Source of the DNA: Proteobacteria bacterium UBA4457
GTDB lineage: Bacteria; Pseudomonadota; Gammaproteobacteria; Ga0077536
DNA: 8,717 bases
Direction of reading: 5' to 3'
NCBI GenBank assembly: GCA_002390205.1
Contig: DGOV01000022.1
Location: 1 to 8,717, forward strand
Shown: positions 1 through 6,934 of the stretch, in pieces
Position numbering within the stretch: position 1 is the stretch's first letter
Layout: each line of letters opens with the position of its first letter
Made by a program: the position numbers and the translations under genes
Notes under the pieces: model-generated
What the model saw: only the letters and a program-made list of their open reading frames with translations
Databases searched by the model: none
What the model was told of the DNA's origin: nothing

Positions 1-1
1 A

Positions 2-70
2 GATGGAAATAAAATTTACGAAGGTAGTAGTCTACGAGTTGGGCTGTTCACCGAGGATCAAATGCAATAG
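2..70 (+). CDS. Possible 3' end of an unidentified CDS, cut by the window start
   Basis: One + strand frame is open from the window edge to a TAG stop at 68-70, giving 22 residues that end in LRVGLFTEDQMQ. It would finish four bases before the convergent hemL stop, a common spacing for tail-to-tail genes. I do not recognise the peptide as any family. Twenty-two open codons can easily occur by chance, so this is only a candidate; the sequence to the left of the window would decide it. Confidence 0.3.
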   Translation, partial: DGNKIYEGSSLRVGLFTEDQMQ

Positions 71-74
71 CTTT

Positions 75-1370
75 TTAAGATATATCGTGGATCCGTTTGA
101 ATGCTCTATCGGCGGCAGCAACAGTCGCCTCGATTTCGCTCTCGCCATGTGCTGATGATATAAAGCTTGCCTCAAACCTAGAAGGAGCCAGATTGATTCC
201 ATCTGCGAGCATGCTAGAAAAAAAACGGTTGAAATGTTGCGCATTACATTTACTCACTTGAGTGAAAGTCTCTACTTCTGAATCGGACGAAAAGAATACG
301 CTGAACATCCCGCAAACTTTGTTAATAACGATACTGACTCCAGACTCTTCTGCGGCTACTTGTATCCTTTTGCATAAAATATTCGTCATGGTATTTAGGT
401 TTAAATGGAATGCAGGATCGGCTATTACCTCTAGTGTTGCTAAGCCACTGGCCATTGCAAGAGGATTACCGGAAAGGGTGCCTGCTTGGTAAATTGGCCC
501 TGAAGGTGCGAACTGATTGATCAGATGTTTAGGACCACCTATTGCCCCCACCGGCAGCCCTCCGCCTATAACTTTTCCAAGGATCGTGAGGTCAGGTTTA
601 ATGCTAAACAATTGTTGAGCTCCACCAGGAGCGACTCTAAAACCAGTCATGACTTCATCAAAAATAAGTAAGGCACCGCTTTCTTCTGTCACATGACGTA
701 GTGTTTTTAAAAACTCAGGCCTAGGCAAGATACAACCCATGTTTCCTGCAATCGGCTCAACAATAACGGCCGCGATTTCATGTCCGGAATGGTTGAAGAA
801 CTCTAGGACTTGTTGTTCGTCGTTGTAGTCCAGCGTAACAGTAAGGTTAGCCAGAGATTTGGGTACTCCAGGAGAACTAGGGACACCCATGGCGAGGGCA
901 CCAGACCCTGCTTTAACAAGGAGAGAGTCACTATGCCCATGATAGCAGCCTTCGAATTTCACAATTTTTTCTCGTCCGGTATAGCCGCGTGCTAGTCTAA
1001 TTGCACTCATAGCCGCTTCTGTTCCAGAGCTTGTCATTCTTACTTTTTCAATAGAAGGGATAAGTCCGATAATTTTCTCTGCGAGTTGAGTCTCGACCTC
1101 TGTGGGTGCTCCGAAACTCATTCCTGATTTCAGTTGCTTTTCAACAGCTGAAATCATAGAAGGATTGGAATGCCCAGCAATAGCTGGCCCCCAGCTACCG
1201 ACGTAGTCAATGTACCGTTTACCATCTACATCGGTTAGCCATGCACCATGACCCTCAGAAAAGTAAATAGGATGATTGCCTACATCAGTGAAGGCTCGCA
1301 CTGGCGAGTTTACCCCACCCGGCATGACTTTAAGGGCTGCATCGAAAAGTAGTTTAGATTTTTTAGTCAT
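75..1370 (-). CDS. hemL: Glutamate-1-semialdehyde 2,1-aminomutase
   Basis: HemL is a cytosolic PLP enzyme that converts glutamate-1-semialdehyde to 5-aminolevulinate, the last step of the C5 route into tetrapyrroles. The 431-residue product has the family's normal length and runs end to end: N-terminal PGGVNSPVRAF (residues 17-27), the PLP phosphate-binding SSGTEA (114-119), FEGCYHGH (139-146), FDEVMTGFR (237-245), and the Schiff-base lysine K266 in GKVIGGGLPVGA. The ATG at 1370 gives the usual HemL start and lies 7 bases after the thiE stop. No clear Shine-Dalgarno sequence precedes it, so coupling to thiE translation is likely. It is the last gene of the hemJ-thiD-thiE-hemL operon. I see no hairpin-plus-T-run terminator in the 74 bases downstream. 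HemL resembles other class III aminotransferases, but these motifs together make the call firm. Confidence 0.97.
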   Translation of the reverse strand: MTKKSKLLFDAALKVMPGGVNSPVRAFTDVGNHPIYFSEGHGAWLTDVDGKRYIDYVGSWGPAIAGHSNPSMISAVEKQLKSGMSFGAPTEVETQLAEKIIGLIPSIEKVRMTSSGTEAAMSAIRLARGYTGREKIVKFEGCYHGHSDSLLVKAGSGALAMGVPSSPGVPKSLANLTVTLDYNDEQQVLEFFNHSGHEIAAVIVEPIAGNMGCILPRPEFLKTLRHVTEESGALLIFDEVMTGFRVAPGGAQQLFSIKPDLTILGKVIGGGLPVGAIGGPKHLINQFAPSGPIYQAGTLSGNPLAMASGLATLEVIADPAFHLNLNTMTNILCKRIQVAAEESGVSIVINKVCGMFSVFFSSDSEVETFTQVSKCNAQHFNRFFSSMLADGINLAPSRFEASFISSAHGESEIEATVAAADRAFKRIHDIS

Positions 1371-1377
1371 TTGATTT

Positions 1378-2007
1378 TCAAAATAGCATTGATAGTTTGT
1401 TGGCCGCCAAAGTTGGCGACGGATGGTTAAATAGTTGGTCTATGACCGCCAGATAGTCAGCGCCATTATCTACTAGCTTCTTTGCATTCTCAAACTGTAT
1501 TCCACCAATTGCGACAATAGGGATATTTAGTATTGCAGATGCCGTTTTTAGAGTTTCAATTGAGCATAAAGGAGCATTCGGTTTTGATTTAGAGGGGTAG
1601 AAACTTCCAAAAGCGACATAATCAGCTCCATCTCTTTCTGCATTTTGTGCCAGAGAGACCGAGTCGTAACAAGAGATCCCAATAATTTTCCCTTCCTCCA
1701 GTACTTTTCTGACCAAAGAGCAGGGAGTGTCGTTTTTACCAAGATGTATCCCATCGGCATCTATAGATATAGCAAGTGCAACGTCGTCATTTATGATAAG
1801 GGGAACCTTATAGTCTCGACACAAAGTCTTAATTTTTTTGGCCTGTCTAACACGCAGATTGTCATCACTAATTTTCGATCGGTATTGTAGTATCTTTATT
1901 CCGCCTTTCATTACGTGCTCGGTTAAAGAAAGCAGATCTTCGGTTGTTTGTCCGGTATCAGGTGTTATGGCATAAACTCCGTGTTGGAGCCTTAGTGACT
2001 TATGCAT
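1378..2007 (-). CDS. thiE: Thiamine-phosphate synthase
   Basis: ThiE is a TIM-barrel enzyme that joins HMP pyrophosphate to the thiazole phosphate to give thiamine monophosphate. The 209 residues match the usual size (about 210). Visible signatures are QYRSK (41-45) for pyrophosphate binding, NDD (73-75) and DGIHLGKND (85-93) with metal and HMP contacts, AFGSFYPSKSK (132-142), and the phosphate-binding AIGGI (166-170). The ATG at 2007 starts 5 bases after the thiD stop and gives a normal N-terminus reaching GVYAITPD. No good Shine-Dalgarno sequence is visible. The order thiD-thiE-hemL is also the one I recall in Pseudomonas. ThiE and the upstream ThiD catalyse successive steps. No frameshift or missing motif is seen. 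Confidence 0.95.
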   Translation of the reverse strand: MHKSLRLQHGVYAITPDTGQTTEDLLSLTEHVMKGGIKILQYRSKISDDNLRVRQAKKIKTLCRDYKVPLIINDDVALAISIDADGIHLGKNDTPCSLVRKVLEEGKIIGISCYDSVSLAQNAERDGADYVAFGSFYPSKSKPNAPLCSIETLKTASAILNIPIVAIGGIQFENAKKLVDNGADYLAVIDQLFNHPSPTLAANKLSMLF

Positions 2008-2012
2008 AAGTG

Positions 2013-2795
2013 TTAATTCAATCTGTTCGGAATTTGCTGAGAAAATCCGAAATCTATTGCTCTTTTTACAGCTAGGTGTGTAAATTCTTGAGCTTTCTCA
2101 ATTGCAGTTTCAATGTTCTCTCCAAGGGCCAGTTGGGCTGCAATTCCGCTCGATAAAGTGCAACCTGTCCCATGATATAACCCCTGATACCTTGCCATCT
2201 CATAACAGAGTGATTTTTTTTCACTTCTATAAAGATAGTTAGTTATCTTAGGTTGTTGTGGTTTTATGTCCGTAGCCAGCAAAGCTTGACAGCCCGATTC
2301 TAAGATAGACGATATAGATTTTTTAGAATCTGATGAACCTCCTAATTTACAGAGCTCGTCAAAGTTTGGCGTTGCTATTGTGGCTTGAGGAAATATGCAT
2401 TCCAAATAAGCATCGATTAGCTCTTGATCAGCTACATTTTTACCCGAGCCTGCAGCTAGTATGGGGTCTACGACGATCGGGATTTTTTTTAGTTTTTTTT
2501 GTATCAGGTTACCTAGTCCTATAACTAGGTCTGACGAGCCAATCATGCCTAATTTACAAGCACTCGGGCTGAATTCTTCCAAAGTCGTATCTATCGTCGC
2601 CAGTACTTCGCTTGTAAGGCAGTTCGATACACGAACAAGGTTCTTAAGGTTTTGATTAGTAGTACAAGTAACAATACTGACAGGGTAACATTTCATCGCA
2701 CTACATGTTTCTATGTCCGCCTGAATTCCTGCACCACTGGGGTCGTGACCCCCAATGACTAAGACGATAGGTGGTTTGTAACTGGACTGTGTCAT
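2013..2795 (-). CDS. thiD: Hydroxymethylpyrimidine/phosphomethylpyrimidine kinase
   Basis: ThiD is a ribokinase-fold kinase that phosphorylates HMP and HMP-phosphate to HMP pyrophosphate, the co-substrate of ThiE. The 260-residue product has the N-terminal GGHDPSGAGIQADIE (15-29), VVDPILAAGSG (108-118), ATPNFDEL (141-148), and the anion hole/active-site segment HGTGCTLSSGIAA (208-220) with C212. Length is normal for a single-domain ThiD, with no fused ThiE or TenA domain. The ATG at 2795 is 10 bases after the hemJ stop, with no strong Shine-Dalgarno sequence. I looked for a TPP riboswitch before thiD and before hemJ and found no recognisable one. Pyridoxal kinases share this fold, but the thiE neighbour and the HMP-kinase motifs favour ThiD. 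Confidence 0.94.
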   Translation of the reverse strand: MTQSSYKPPIVLVIGGHDPSGAGIQADIETCSAMKCYPVSIVTCTTNQNLKNLVRVSNCLTSEVLATIDTTLEEFSPSACKLGMIGSSDLVIGLGNLIQKKLKKIPIVVDPILAAGSGKNVADQELIDAYLECIFPQATIATPNFDELCKLGGSSDSKKSISSILESGCQALLATDIKPQQPKITNYLYRSEKKSLCYEMARYQGLYHGTGCTLSSGIAAQLALGENIETAIEKAQEFTHLAVKRAIDFGFSQQIPNRLN

Positions 2796-2805
2796 TTGTT
2801 CAAGC

Positions 2806-3237
2806 TTAAGTCCAAGGCTTAAATACTGCGAGCATAACTATAGCAATTAACCCTAGCACAGGGAGTTCGTTAATCCATCGATAAAAAACATGCGAGTACT
2901 TGTTGCCATTGCTCTCAAAAGTACGCCTAAGGCTTCCTAAGTAAAAGTGATAAATAATCAACAATGTTATTACGGCTAATTTCAAGTGCATCCAGCGCGT
3001 CTCAAGGAGCCATTCAGCGCCTTGGAAGAGAATGAGAGCAAAACCACTTATTAGAGTCAGTGCCATACTTGGGCACATTATCCCCAGATAAAGCTTTCTT
3101 TCCATGATTTTAAATCTATTGATACTGAGATCATCGTGACTCTCTGCGTGGTATACAAATAGTCGGGGCAGGTAGAATAGGCCAGCAAACCAAGTTACCA
3201 TAAAGATTATGTGCAGTGCTTTTATGAAAAAGTACAT
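2806..3237 (-). CDS. hemJ: Protoporphyrinogen IX oxidase, HemJ type (CopD-like membrane protein)
   Basis: HemJ is an integral inner-membrane haem protein that oxidises protoporphyrinogen IX to protoporphyrin IX, the penultimate step of haem synthesis, in many proteobacteria lacking HemG or HemY. The 143 residues match the family. Conserved-looking sites are H9 in KALHIIFMVTWFAGLFYLPR, R25, H30, the RWMHLKL block (81-87), and RWINELP (120-126). Hydrophobic stretches near residues 5-24, 52-72, 83-103 and 126-140 suggest four membrane spans. The ATG at 3237 follows ACGGAAC at short distance, a weak but plausible ribosome site. It heads the - strand operon, placing it with hemL, also a tetrapyrrole gene. 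In Pseudomonas hemJ sits next to argC, which is absent here. A generic CopD-family protein is the alternative, but the motifs favour HemJ. Confidence 0.9.
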   Translation of the reverse strand: MYFFIKALHIIFMVTWFAGLFYLPRLFVYHAESHDDLSINRFKIMERKLYLGIMCPSMALTLISGFALILFQGAEWLLETRWMHLKLAVITLLIIYHFYLGSLRRTFESNGNKYSHVFYRWINELPVLGLIAIVMLAVFKPWT

Positions 3238-3466
3238 AATGTTCCGTTAGTCAGAAGTTTGATCGTAGGCAGTAAAGCTCAATTACTTGAGACATGCTAT
3301 CACTAAAAATGTTCTGCAGTCCTTTTTTAGAGAGACTTGCTTCATTAAAAATAAAGCTATAGTCTTTTGCAGGCAGGAGCTTTAAATTAGGCGAATATTT
3401 TTGCTACCGGGGTACGCCTCAGGTGGCGAAAAATACCTCGTTGATAGTGACACAGAGGAAATGTAC
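3238..3466. promoter_or_regulatory. Divergent hemJ/bactofilin intergenic region with small inverted repeats
   Basis: This 229-base stretch between the divergent hemJ and bactofilin genes holds no convincing gene. It contains a 5-bp hairpin CTCAA/TTGAG (3278-3282 with 3287-3291), a 7-bp inverted repeat TAAAGCT/AGCTTTA (3352-3358 with 3378-3384), and CGCC/GGCG (3415-3418 with 3425-3428). A tentative + strand promoter is TATAGT at 3358-3363 with TTGCTT at 3337-3342, but the 15-base spacer is short. It must carry the start signals of both operons; I cannot place the hemJ promoter with confidence. Confidence 0.4.
3455..3458 (+). promoter_or_regulatory. Ribosome binding site deciding the bactofilin start
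   Basis: The GAGG core lies 8 bases before the ATG at 3467 and is too close to serve the in-frame ATG at 3461. It therefore supports the 138-residue bactofilin over the longer TTG-initiated reading. Confidence 0.65.
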
Positions 3467-3883
3467 ATGCTACGAAAGATAAAAAAGCATAAGGCGGGTA
3501 AGCTTGACTCGCTGGTAGGAAAAAATAGCTGTGTTACCGGCGACATAAGCTTCAGTGGCGGTCTGCATGTCGATGGTGTTATTAGGGGCGCTGTTTTGGG
3601 AGAGGTTGAAAGTGTCAGCTCGTTAACTGTGAGTGAACATGGAACCATTGAAGGGCAAGTTCGCGTGGCTCGTATATTTTTAAACGGTTTAGTCAAAGGC
3701 GATGTGTATTCCACAGAACGAGTTGAGCTTGCTTCAAGCGCACGTGTGGAAGGGAACGTCTACTATGGTTTGATGGAAATGGCTATCGGCGCTGAAGTTA
3801 ACGGTAAGTTAGTACGGATCTCTGAAGATGATCGGCCTGAACTTTCCCTAGATTTTGGCGGTATACCTCCCCAAGAAGATTGA
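3467..3883 (+). CDS. Bactofilin family (polymer-forming cytoskeletal) protein
   Basis: Bactofilins are small proteins that self-assemble into membrane-associated filaments through a right-handed beta-helix and often position cell-wall enzymes. The product has a basic N-terminus (MLRKIKKHKAGK) and then the repetitive beta-helix core from about residue 22 to 116, with turns such as VTGDISFSGGLHVDGVIRG, IEGQVRVA, VKGDVYSTERVEL and VEGNVYYGLMEMAIGAEVNG, and an acidic tail. I chose the ATG at 3467, giving 138 residues: AGAGGA lies 6-8 bases upstream, and family members begin with a short lysine-rich stretch. The same frame extends upstream to a TTG at 3401, adding 22 residues unlike the family, and an ATG at 3461 overlaps the ribosome site. 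It precedes erpA on the same strand with an 80-base gap. The specific role here is not known. Confidence 0.9.
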   Translation: MLRKIKKHKAGKLDSLVGKNSCVTGDISFSGGLHVDGVIRGAVLGEVESVSSLTVSEHGTIEGQVRVARIFLNGLVKGDVYSTERVELASSARVEGNVYYGLMEMAIGAEVNGKLVRISEDDRPELSLDFGGIPPQED

Positions 3884-3909
3884 TCGTGTTTCTAAATGGG
3901 GTAAAACGG

Positions 3910-3915
3910 TATAGT
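3910..3915 (+). promoter_or_regulatory. Possible -10 box of an erpA promoter
   Basis: TATAGT matches the sigma-70 -10 consensus at five of six positions and would place the transcript start about 40 bases before the erpA ATG. The -35 region (TGTTTC near 3887-3892) is poor, so this may need an activator or not be used. I could not identify a convincing IscR site, although erpA is IscR-regulated in E. coli. Confidence 0.35.
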
Positions 3916-3933
3916 ATTACATGCTAAAATCCT

Positions 3934-3963
3934 TTAACAGACAATTCCTTAACGGACAATTCT
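3934..3963 (+). repeat. Tandem 15-bp repeat abutting the erpA start codon
   Basis: Two copies lie head to tail, 3934-3948 and 3949-3963, with consensus TTAACRGACAATTCY; 13 of 15 positions are identical. The second copy ends on the base before the erpA ATG and supplies its presumed ribosome site (CGGA, 7 bases before the ATG). The first copy has AGA in the equivalent place. Confidence 0.85.
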
Positions 3964-4305
3964 ATGGAAGATAACCAACCTGAGCTTGTATTTACCGACG
4001 CAGCGGCCTGTAAAGTTAAAACTTTAATTGATGAAGAAGGCGATGAGAGCCTTATGCTTAGGGTATTTATTTCTGGTGGCGGATGTTCTGGCTTTCAATA
4101 TGGCTTTACATTTGACCAGGAAGAAGGTGATGGCGATACGGTAGTTTCAAACGGTGACGTCAAGCTTCTGGTAGACCCTATGAGCGTGCAATACCTTATA
4201 GGGGCGGAGATAGATTACAGCGACGGGCTTGAAGGCTCTCAATTTGTGATTAGAAACCCTAATGCTACGACTACTTGTGGCTGTGGCTCTTCTTTTTCAG
4301 TGTAA
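3964..4305 (+). CDS. erpA: Iron-sulfur cluster insertion protein ErpA (A-type carrier)
   Basis: ErpA is an A-type carrier that receives Fe-S clusters from the scaffold machinery and passes them to apo-enzymes, notably those of isoprenoid synthesis and respiration. The 113-residue product is close to the E. coli protein (114). The three cluster-ligand cysteines are present: C41 in GGGCSGFQYGF, and C105 and C107 in the C-terminal TCGCGSSFSV. LVDPMSVQYLIG and IDYSDGLEGSQF are ErpA-type signatures that separate it from IscA and SufA. The ATG at 3964 gives the standard N-terminus. It follows the bactofilin gene by 80 bases that include a possible promoter and a tandem repeat, so it may be transcribed independently. 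It converges on anmK with only 27 bases between stops. Confidence 0.97.
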   Translation: MEDNQPELVFTDAAACKVKTLIDEEGDESLMLRVFISGGGCSGFQYGFTFDQEEGDGDTVVSNGDVKLLVDPMSVQYLIGAEIDYSDGLEGSQFVIRNPNATTTCGCGSSFSV

Positions 4306-4332
4306 CTAAAAATCGATTATAGGGAGACCCTT

Positions 4333-5484
4333 TTAGGGTGCTTGGTAAAGTGCTCCTAGAACCAGTTGCTTCCTTTCTCCTCCGGTGCTTAGATGAACTG
4401 GCCGGCTACTGATCCTTTGTTGAGCAAGCCATGCAAAAGCACAAGACTCGACATGGTCAGGATCTATGCCTAGATCAGCCGTACTTTTCACTACACAGCT
4501 ATCCAGAGCTTTCCTTAATTGTTCTACTAAAAATATGTTTGCACTGCCTCCCCCACACAAGTAAATGTCCTTAATAGTGTGAGGTTTAAGTGCATGTATA
4601 TTGCTCGCAATTGAAACTACCGTTAGTTCTAGTAGGGTGGCCTGTACATCCTCAGGAGAGAAATTCTTTCTATTACTAACAGATTTGATAGCGCTGTTTA
4701 TATAATCAAGATTGAATGTTTCCCGTCCAGTGCTTTTTGGGCCTTCTTTCCGGAAGAAATCTTCTTCTAAAAAACGCACTAAAAGTTCTGGTAAGATTTC
4801 TCCAGCTCTGGCCGACGCCCCTCCCTTATCATATTGCTCCCCTGTATGTAATTGATGCCAAAGATCCATAAGACAGTTTCCGGGGCCAGTGTCATAGCCG
4901 ATAGCCATAGAAGATTGTTTGTCTAGGATTGAGATATTCGCAATTCCACCGATGTTAAGTACTATCCGACTTTTATTGCTTTCGCCTAGAAATGCTGAGT
5001 GAAAAGCTGGGACTAAAGGCGCTCCTTGTCCTCCAAATGCCATGTCTAAATTACGAAAATCAGATACAGTGCTAATAAGAGTTCTGGCAGTTATTATCGC
5101 GGGGTTTCCGATTTGCCAGCTGTATGGTGCTGACCCTAATGGTGAGTGCCATATAGTCTGTCCATGACTTCCTATGGCGAGTACATCGCTAGAGTTGAGG
5201 TTACTTTTCCTGATACTCTTATTAGTACATTGCCCAAAAAATATTCCTATATCAGCGTCTAGTTGACCGATATCAGCTAGGTCATGTGGGTTTTCCTTAC
5301 TTGTTATTTTATACAGACGATCCCTGATCGACGCGGGGTATTCGAATGTTTCTGCATGAATAAAATCAATTTTTTCTTGGAAAAATTTTACTACAGCAAC
5401 ATCTACACCGTCCATACTAGTGCCTGACATTAGGCCTATATAGATCCCATCAACTAAAGTCGTGCTTTTTGGTAGAGTGTTCAT
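4333..5484 (-). CDS. anmK: Anhydro-N-acetylmuramic acid kinase
   Basis: AnmK cleaves the 1,6-anhydro ring of anhydro-MurNAc and phosphorylates it to MurNAc-6-phosphate, a cytosolic step of peptidoglycan recycling. The 383-residue product has the ASKHA-type phosphate loop MSGTSMDG (19-26), SHGQT (106-110), DFRNLDMAFGGQGAPLVPA (142-160), LNIGGIANIS (176-185), YDTGPGN (197-203) with the presumed catalytic D198, and the nucleotide-binding CGGGSAN toward the C-terminus. It is slightly longer than typical (about 365-370) because of a roughly 10-residue N-terminal extension. The ATG at 5484 overlaps the upstream peptidase stop in ATGA, and AAGAG lies just upstream, so the two are probably translationally coupled. 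Pairing with an M23 endopeptidase links wall opening to recycling. All key motifs are intact. Confidence 0.95.
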   Translation of the reverse strand: MNTLPKSTTLVDGIYIGLMSGTSMDGVDVAVVKFFQEKIDFIHAETFEYPASIRDRLYKITSKENPHDLADIGQLDADIGIFFGQCTNKSIRKSNLNSSDVLAIGSHGQTIWHSPLGSAPYSWQIGNPAIITARTLISTVSDFRNLDMAFGGQGAPLVPAFHSAFLGESNKSRIVLNIGGIANISILDKQSSMAIGYDTGPGNCLMDLWHQLHTGEQYDKGGASARAGEILPELLVRFLEEDFFRKEGPKSTGRETFNLDYINSAIKSVSNRKNFSPEDVQATLLELTVVSIASNIHALKPHTIKDIYLCGGGSANIFLVEQLRKALDSCVVKSTADLGIDPDHVESCAFAWLAQQRISSRPVHLSTGGERKQLVLGALYQAP

Positions 5485-6875
5485 TTCTCTTGATACAAGT
5501 CTAATATTTCTCTGTGGTTAGCTGGTTGAAGTTTATCAGATGTTTTGATTACACTACTTTTACTCATAGAAGTTAACATGTTCCCTAATAAAGTAGATTG
5601 GTTTTTGAATTGCCTTAAGTACCTAGGCTCTATTGATCGGGCTTGAGGCAGCTTTACAGTTAGCGGATTAATGTGCAGTCCATTTATTCGGAATTCGTAA
5701 TGTAAATGAGGACCTGTTGCCAGGCCTGACTGACCAACCTCACCGATTACTTCGCCCTGCTTGACGAGAGCCCCTATTTTTAACCTCTTGCTAAACTTCG
5801 AGAGATGCGCATATAGGGTACTATATTTTCCGCCATGTTCTATTTCGATAGTATTTCCATAGCCTCCTTTGGTGCCCAGAAAGCTAATTTTACCGTCTGC
5901 AGTCGATTTTATCTCTGTTCCCGAAGGAGCCGCGTAATCTACCCCCTTGTGAGCTCTGATCTTATTTAAGACAGGGTGTTTTCTATTTAAATCGAACTTT
6001 GAGCTTATTCGGGAAAAATGCACGGGATTTCTTAAAAAAGCCTTATGCATTGCATTTCCGTTGCCTGAGAAATAGGACTCGTGACCCAAATCGTCTATGT
6101 TCAGTATCGCTCTTATGGTCTGACCGCGGTTTGTGAATTCAGCAGCTAGAATCCTTCCTTCTCTGAGCATTCCTCCCTCGTGAAGCAGGACTTCATAAAT
6201 AAGGCTAAAAGTATCGCCGGCTCTTATATCCTGGGAAAAGTCTATATCCCATGCAAATATAGAGGTTAGCTGCATTAGTGTTTTATCGCTCAGACCGATA
6301 GATTTTCCGTCCAAATAAAGAGAGCGGTTGATAGTTGTTCTGACTGCCGCAAGTTGGACCTGTGGTGTAAGCGTTTCTTGTAGAAATGTATAGTCTCCGC
6401 TTTCAGTAAGATTAAAGATTGCTGAGTTTAGAGATGTGAGCTGAATCTGTAGCCGCACGAGGTGTCCGTTTTTAACTTTAAGAGTGATTTTCTGCATAGG
6501 TTTTAAATACCTAAGCTGCTTTGATTTCTTATTACTAGCCAACAAGTTTGCGAGGTCGTGCCGAGAAATTCCATGTCGCTTAAAGATTCGAGATAGGCTA
6601 TCACCTCTTTTAACGATCTCTACAATGCTAAGAACCGTGTCGGTCGTCCCCTCCAACATATTCAAGTTCTTGTGGACTAAGGGCTCAAATGGCCAGTCTG
6701 CTGGTAAAGCTCCTGTCATTTCGTGTAAGGCGTGGACTGTTTGCAATCGACTACTTTCTCCACGCAGGAGTATTATTGAAAGACTGATGGCAAGCAAAAA
6801 AATGCTAATAGGAAACAATGTTTTATACTGTAGGAGAGTGGAAAAACGTATGAGATTCCTATAAGTGTTTGTCAT
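5481..6875 (-). CDS. mepM: Membrane-anchored LysM/M23 peptidoglycan DD-endopeptidase (MepM-like)
   Basis: Predicted zinc endopeptidase of the MepM/YebA type, which cleaves D-Ala-mDAP crosslinks in the periplasm to allow wall growth. The 464 residues contain an N-terminal membrane anchor (about 20-38), a LysM/OapA-like binding domain (about 84-133, beginning VEIVKRGDSLSRIF), a central beta-rich region typical of MepM/Csd3 proteins, and an M23 domain (about 306-405). Expected active-site residues are present: H309 and D313 (HKGVD), H357 (YAHL), and H390/H392 (GPHLHYE); by family analogy H309, D313 and H392 bind zinc. The ATG at 6875 has GGAA 4 bases upstream and includes the full anchor. It overlaps anmK by 4 bases and is divergent from tyrS. 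The symbol is by homology; true substrate and partner proteins are not shown by sequence. Confidence 0.92.
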   Translation of the reverse strand: MTNTYRNLIRFSTLLQYKTLFPISIFLLAISLSIILLRGESSRLQTVHALHEMTGALPADWPFEPLVHKNLNMLEGTTDTVLSIVEIVKRGDSLSRIFKRHGISRHDLANLLASNKKSKQLRYLKPMQKITLKVKNGHLVRLQIQLTSLNSAIFNLTESGDYTFLQETLTPQVQLAAVRTTINRSLYLDGKSIGLSDKTLMQLTSIFAWDIDFSQDIRAGDTFSLIYEVLLHEGGMLREGRILAAEFTNRGQTIRAILNIDDLGHESYFSGNGNAMHKAFLRNPVHFSRISSKFDLNRKHPVLNKIRAHKGVDYAAPSGTEIKSTADGKISFLGTKGGYGNTIEIEHGGKYSTLYAHLSKFSKRLKIGALVKQGEVIGEVGQSGLATGPHLHYEFRINGLHINPLTVKLPQARSIEPRYLRQFKNQSTLLGNMLTSMSKSSVIKTSDKLQPANHREILDLYQEK

Positions 6876-6934
6876 TGATTTCCATGCCTTGAGACTATTG
6901 CCATATCCTTATGTAACTCTTCAAATTGCATCTG

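Noticed and set aside
32..2655. Other open frames of 60-80 codons across hemL, thiE and thiD on both strands
   Set aside because: They overlap well-identified genes, resemble no family and have no ribosome sites.
2796..3400. TPP riboswitch controlling the thiamine genes
   Set aside because: No CTGAGA-type core or expected helices were found on the - strand before thiD or hemJ.
3401..3466. Remnant of argC upstream of the bactofilin
   Set aside because: The 22 residues encoded in frame do not resemble ArgC, and no other frame gave a convincing match by eye.
3382..3714. 110-residue - strand frame over the bactofilin gene
   Set aside because: It is antisense to a clear bactofilin and low-complexity Ser/Thr/Pro-rich, as expected from reading the beta-helix gene backwards.
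4322..4339. Hairpin ACCCT-TTT-AGGGT between the convergent erpA and anmK stops as a bidirectional terminator
   Set aside because: The stem is only 5 bp, overlaps the anmK stop, and has no T-run directly after it on either strand.
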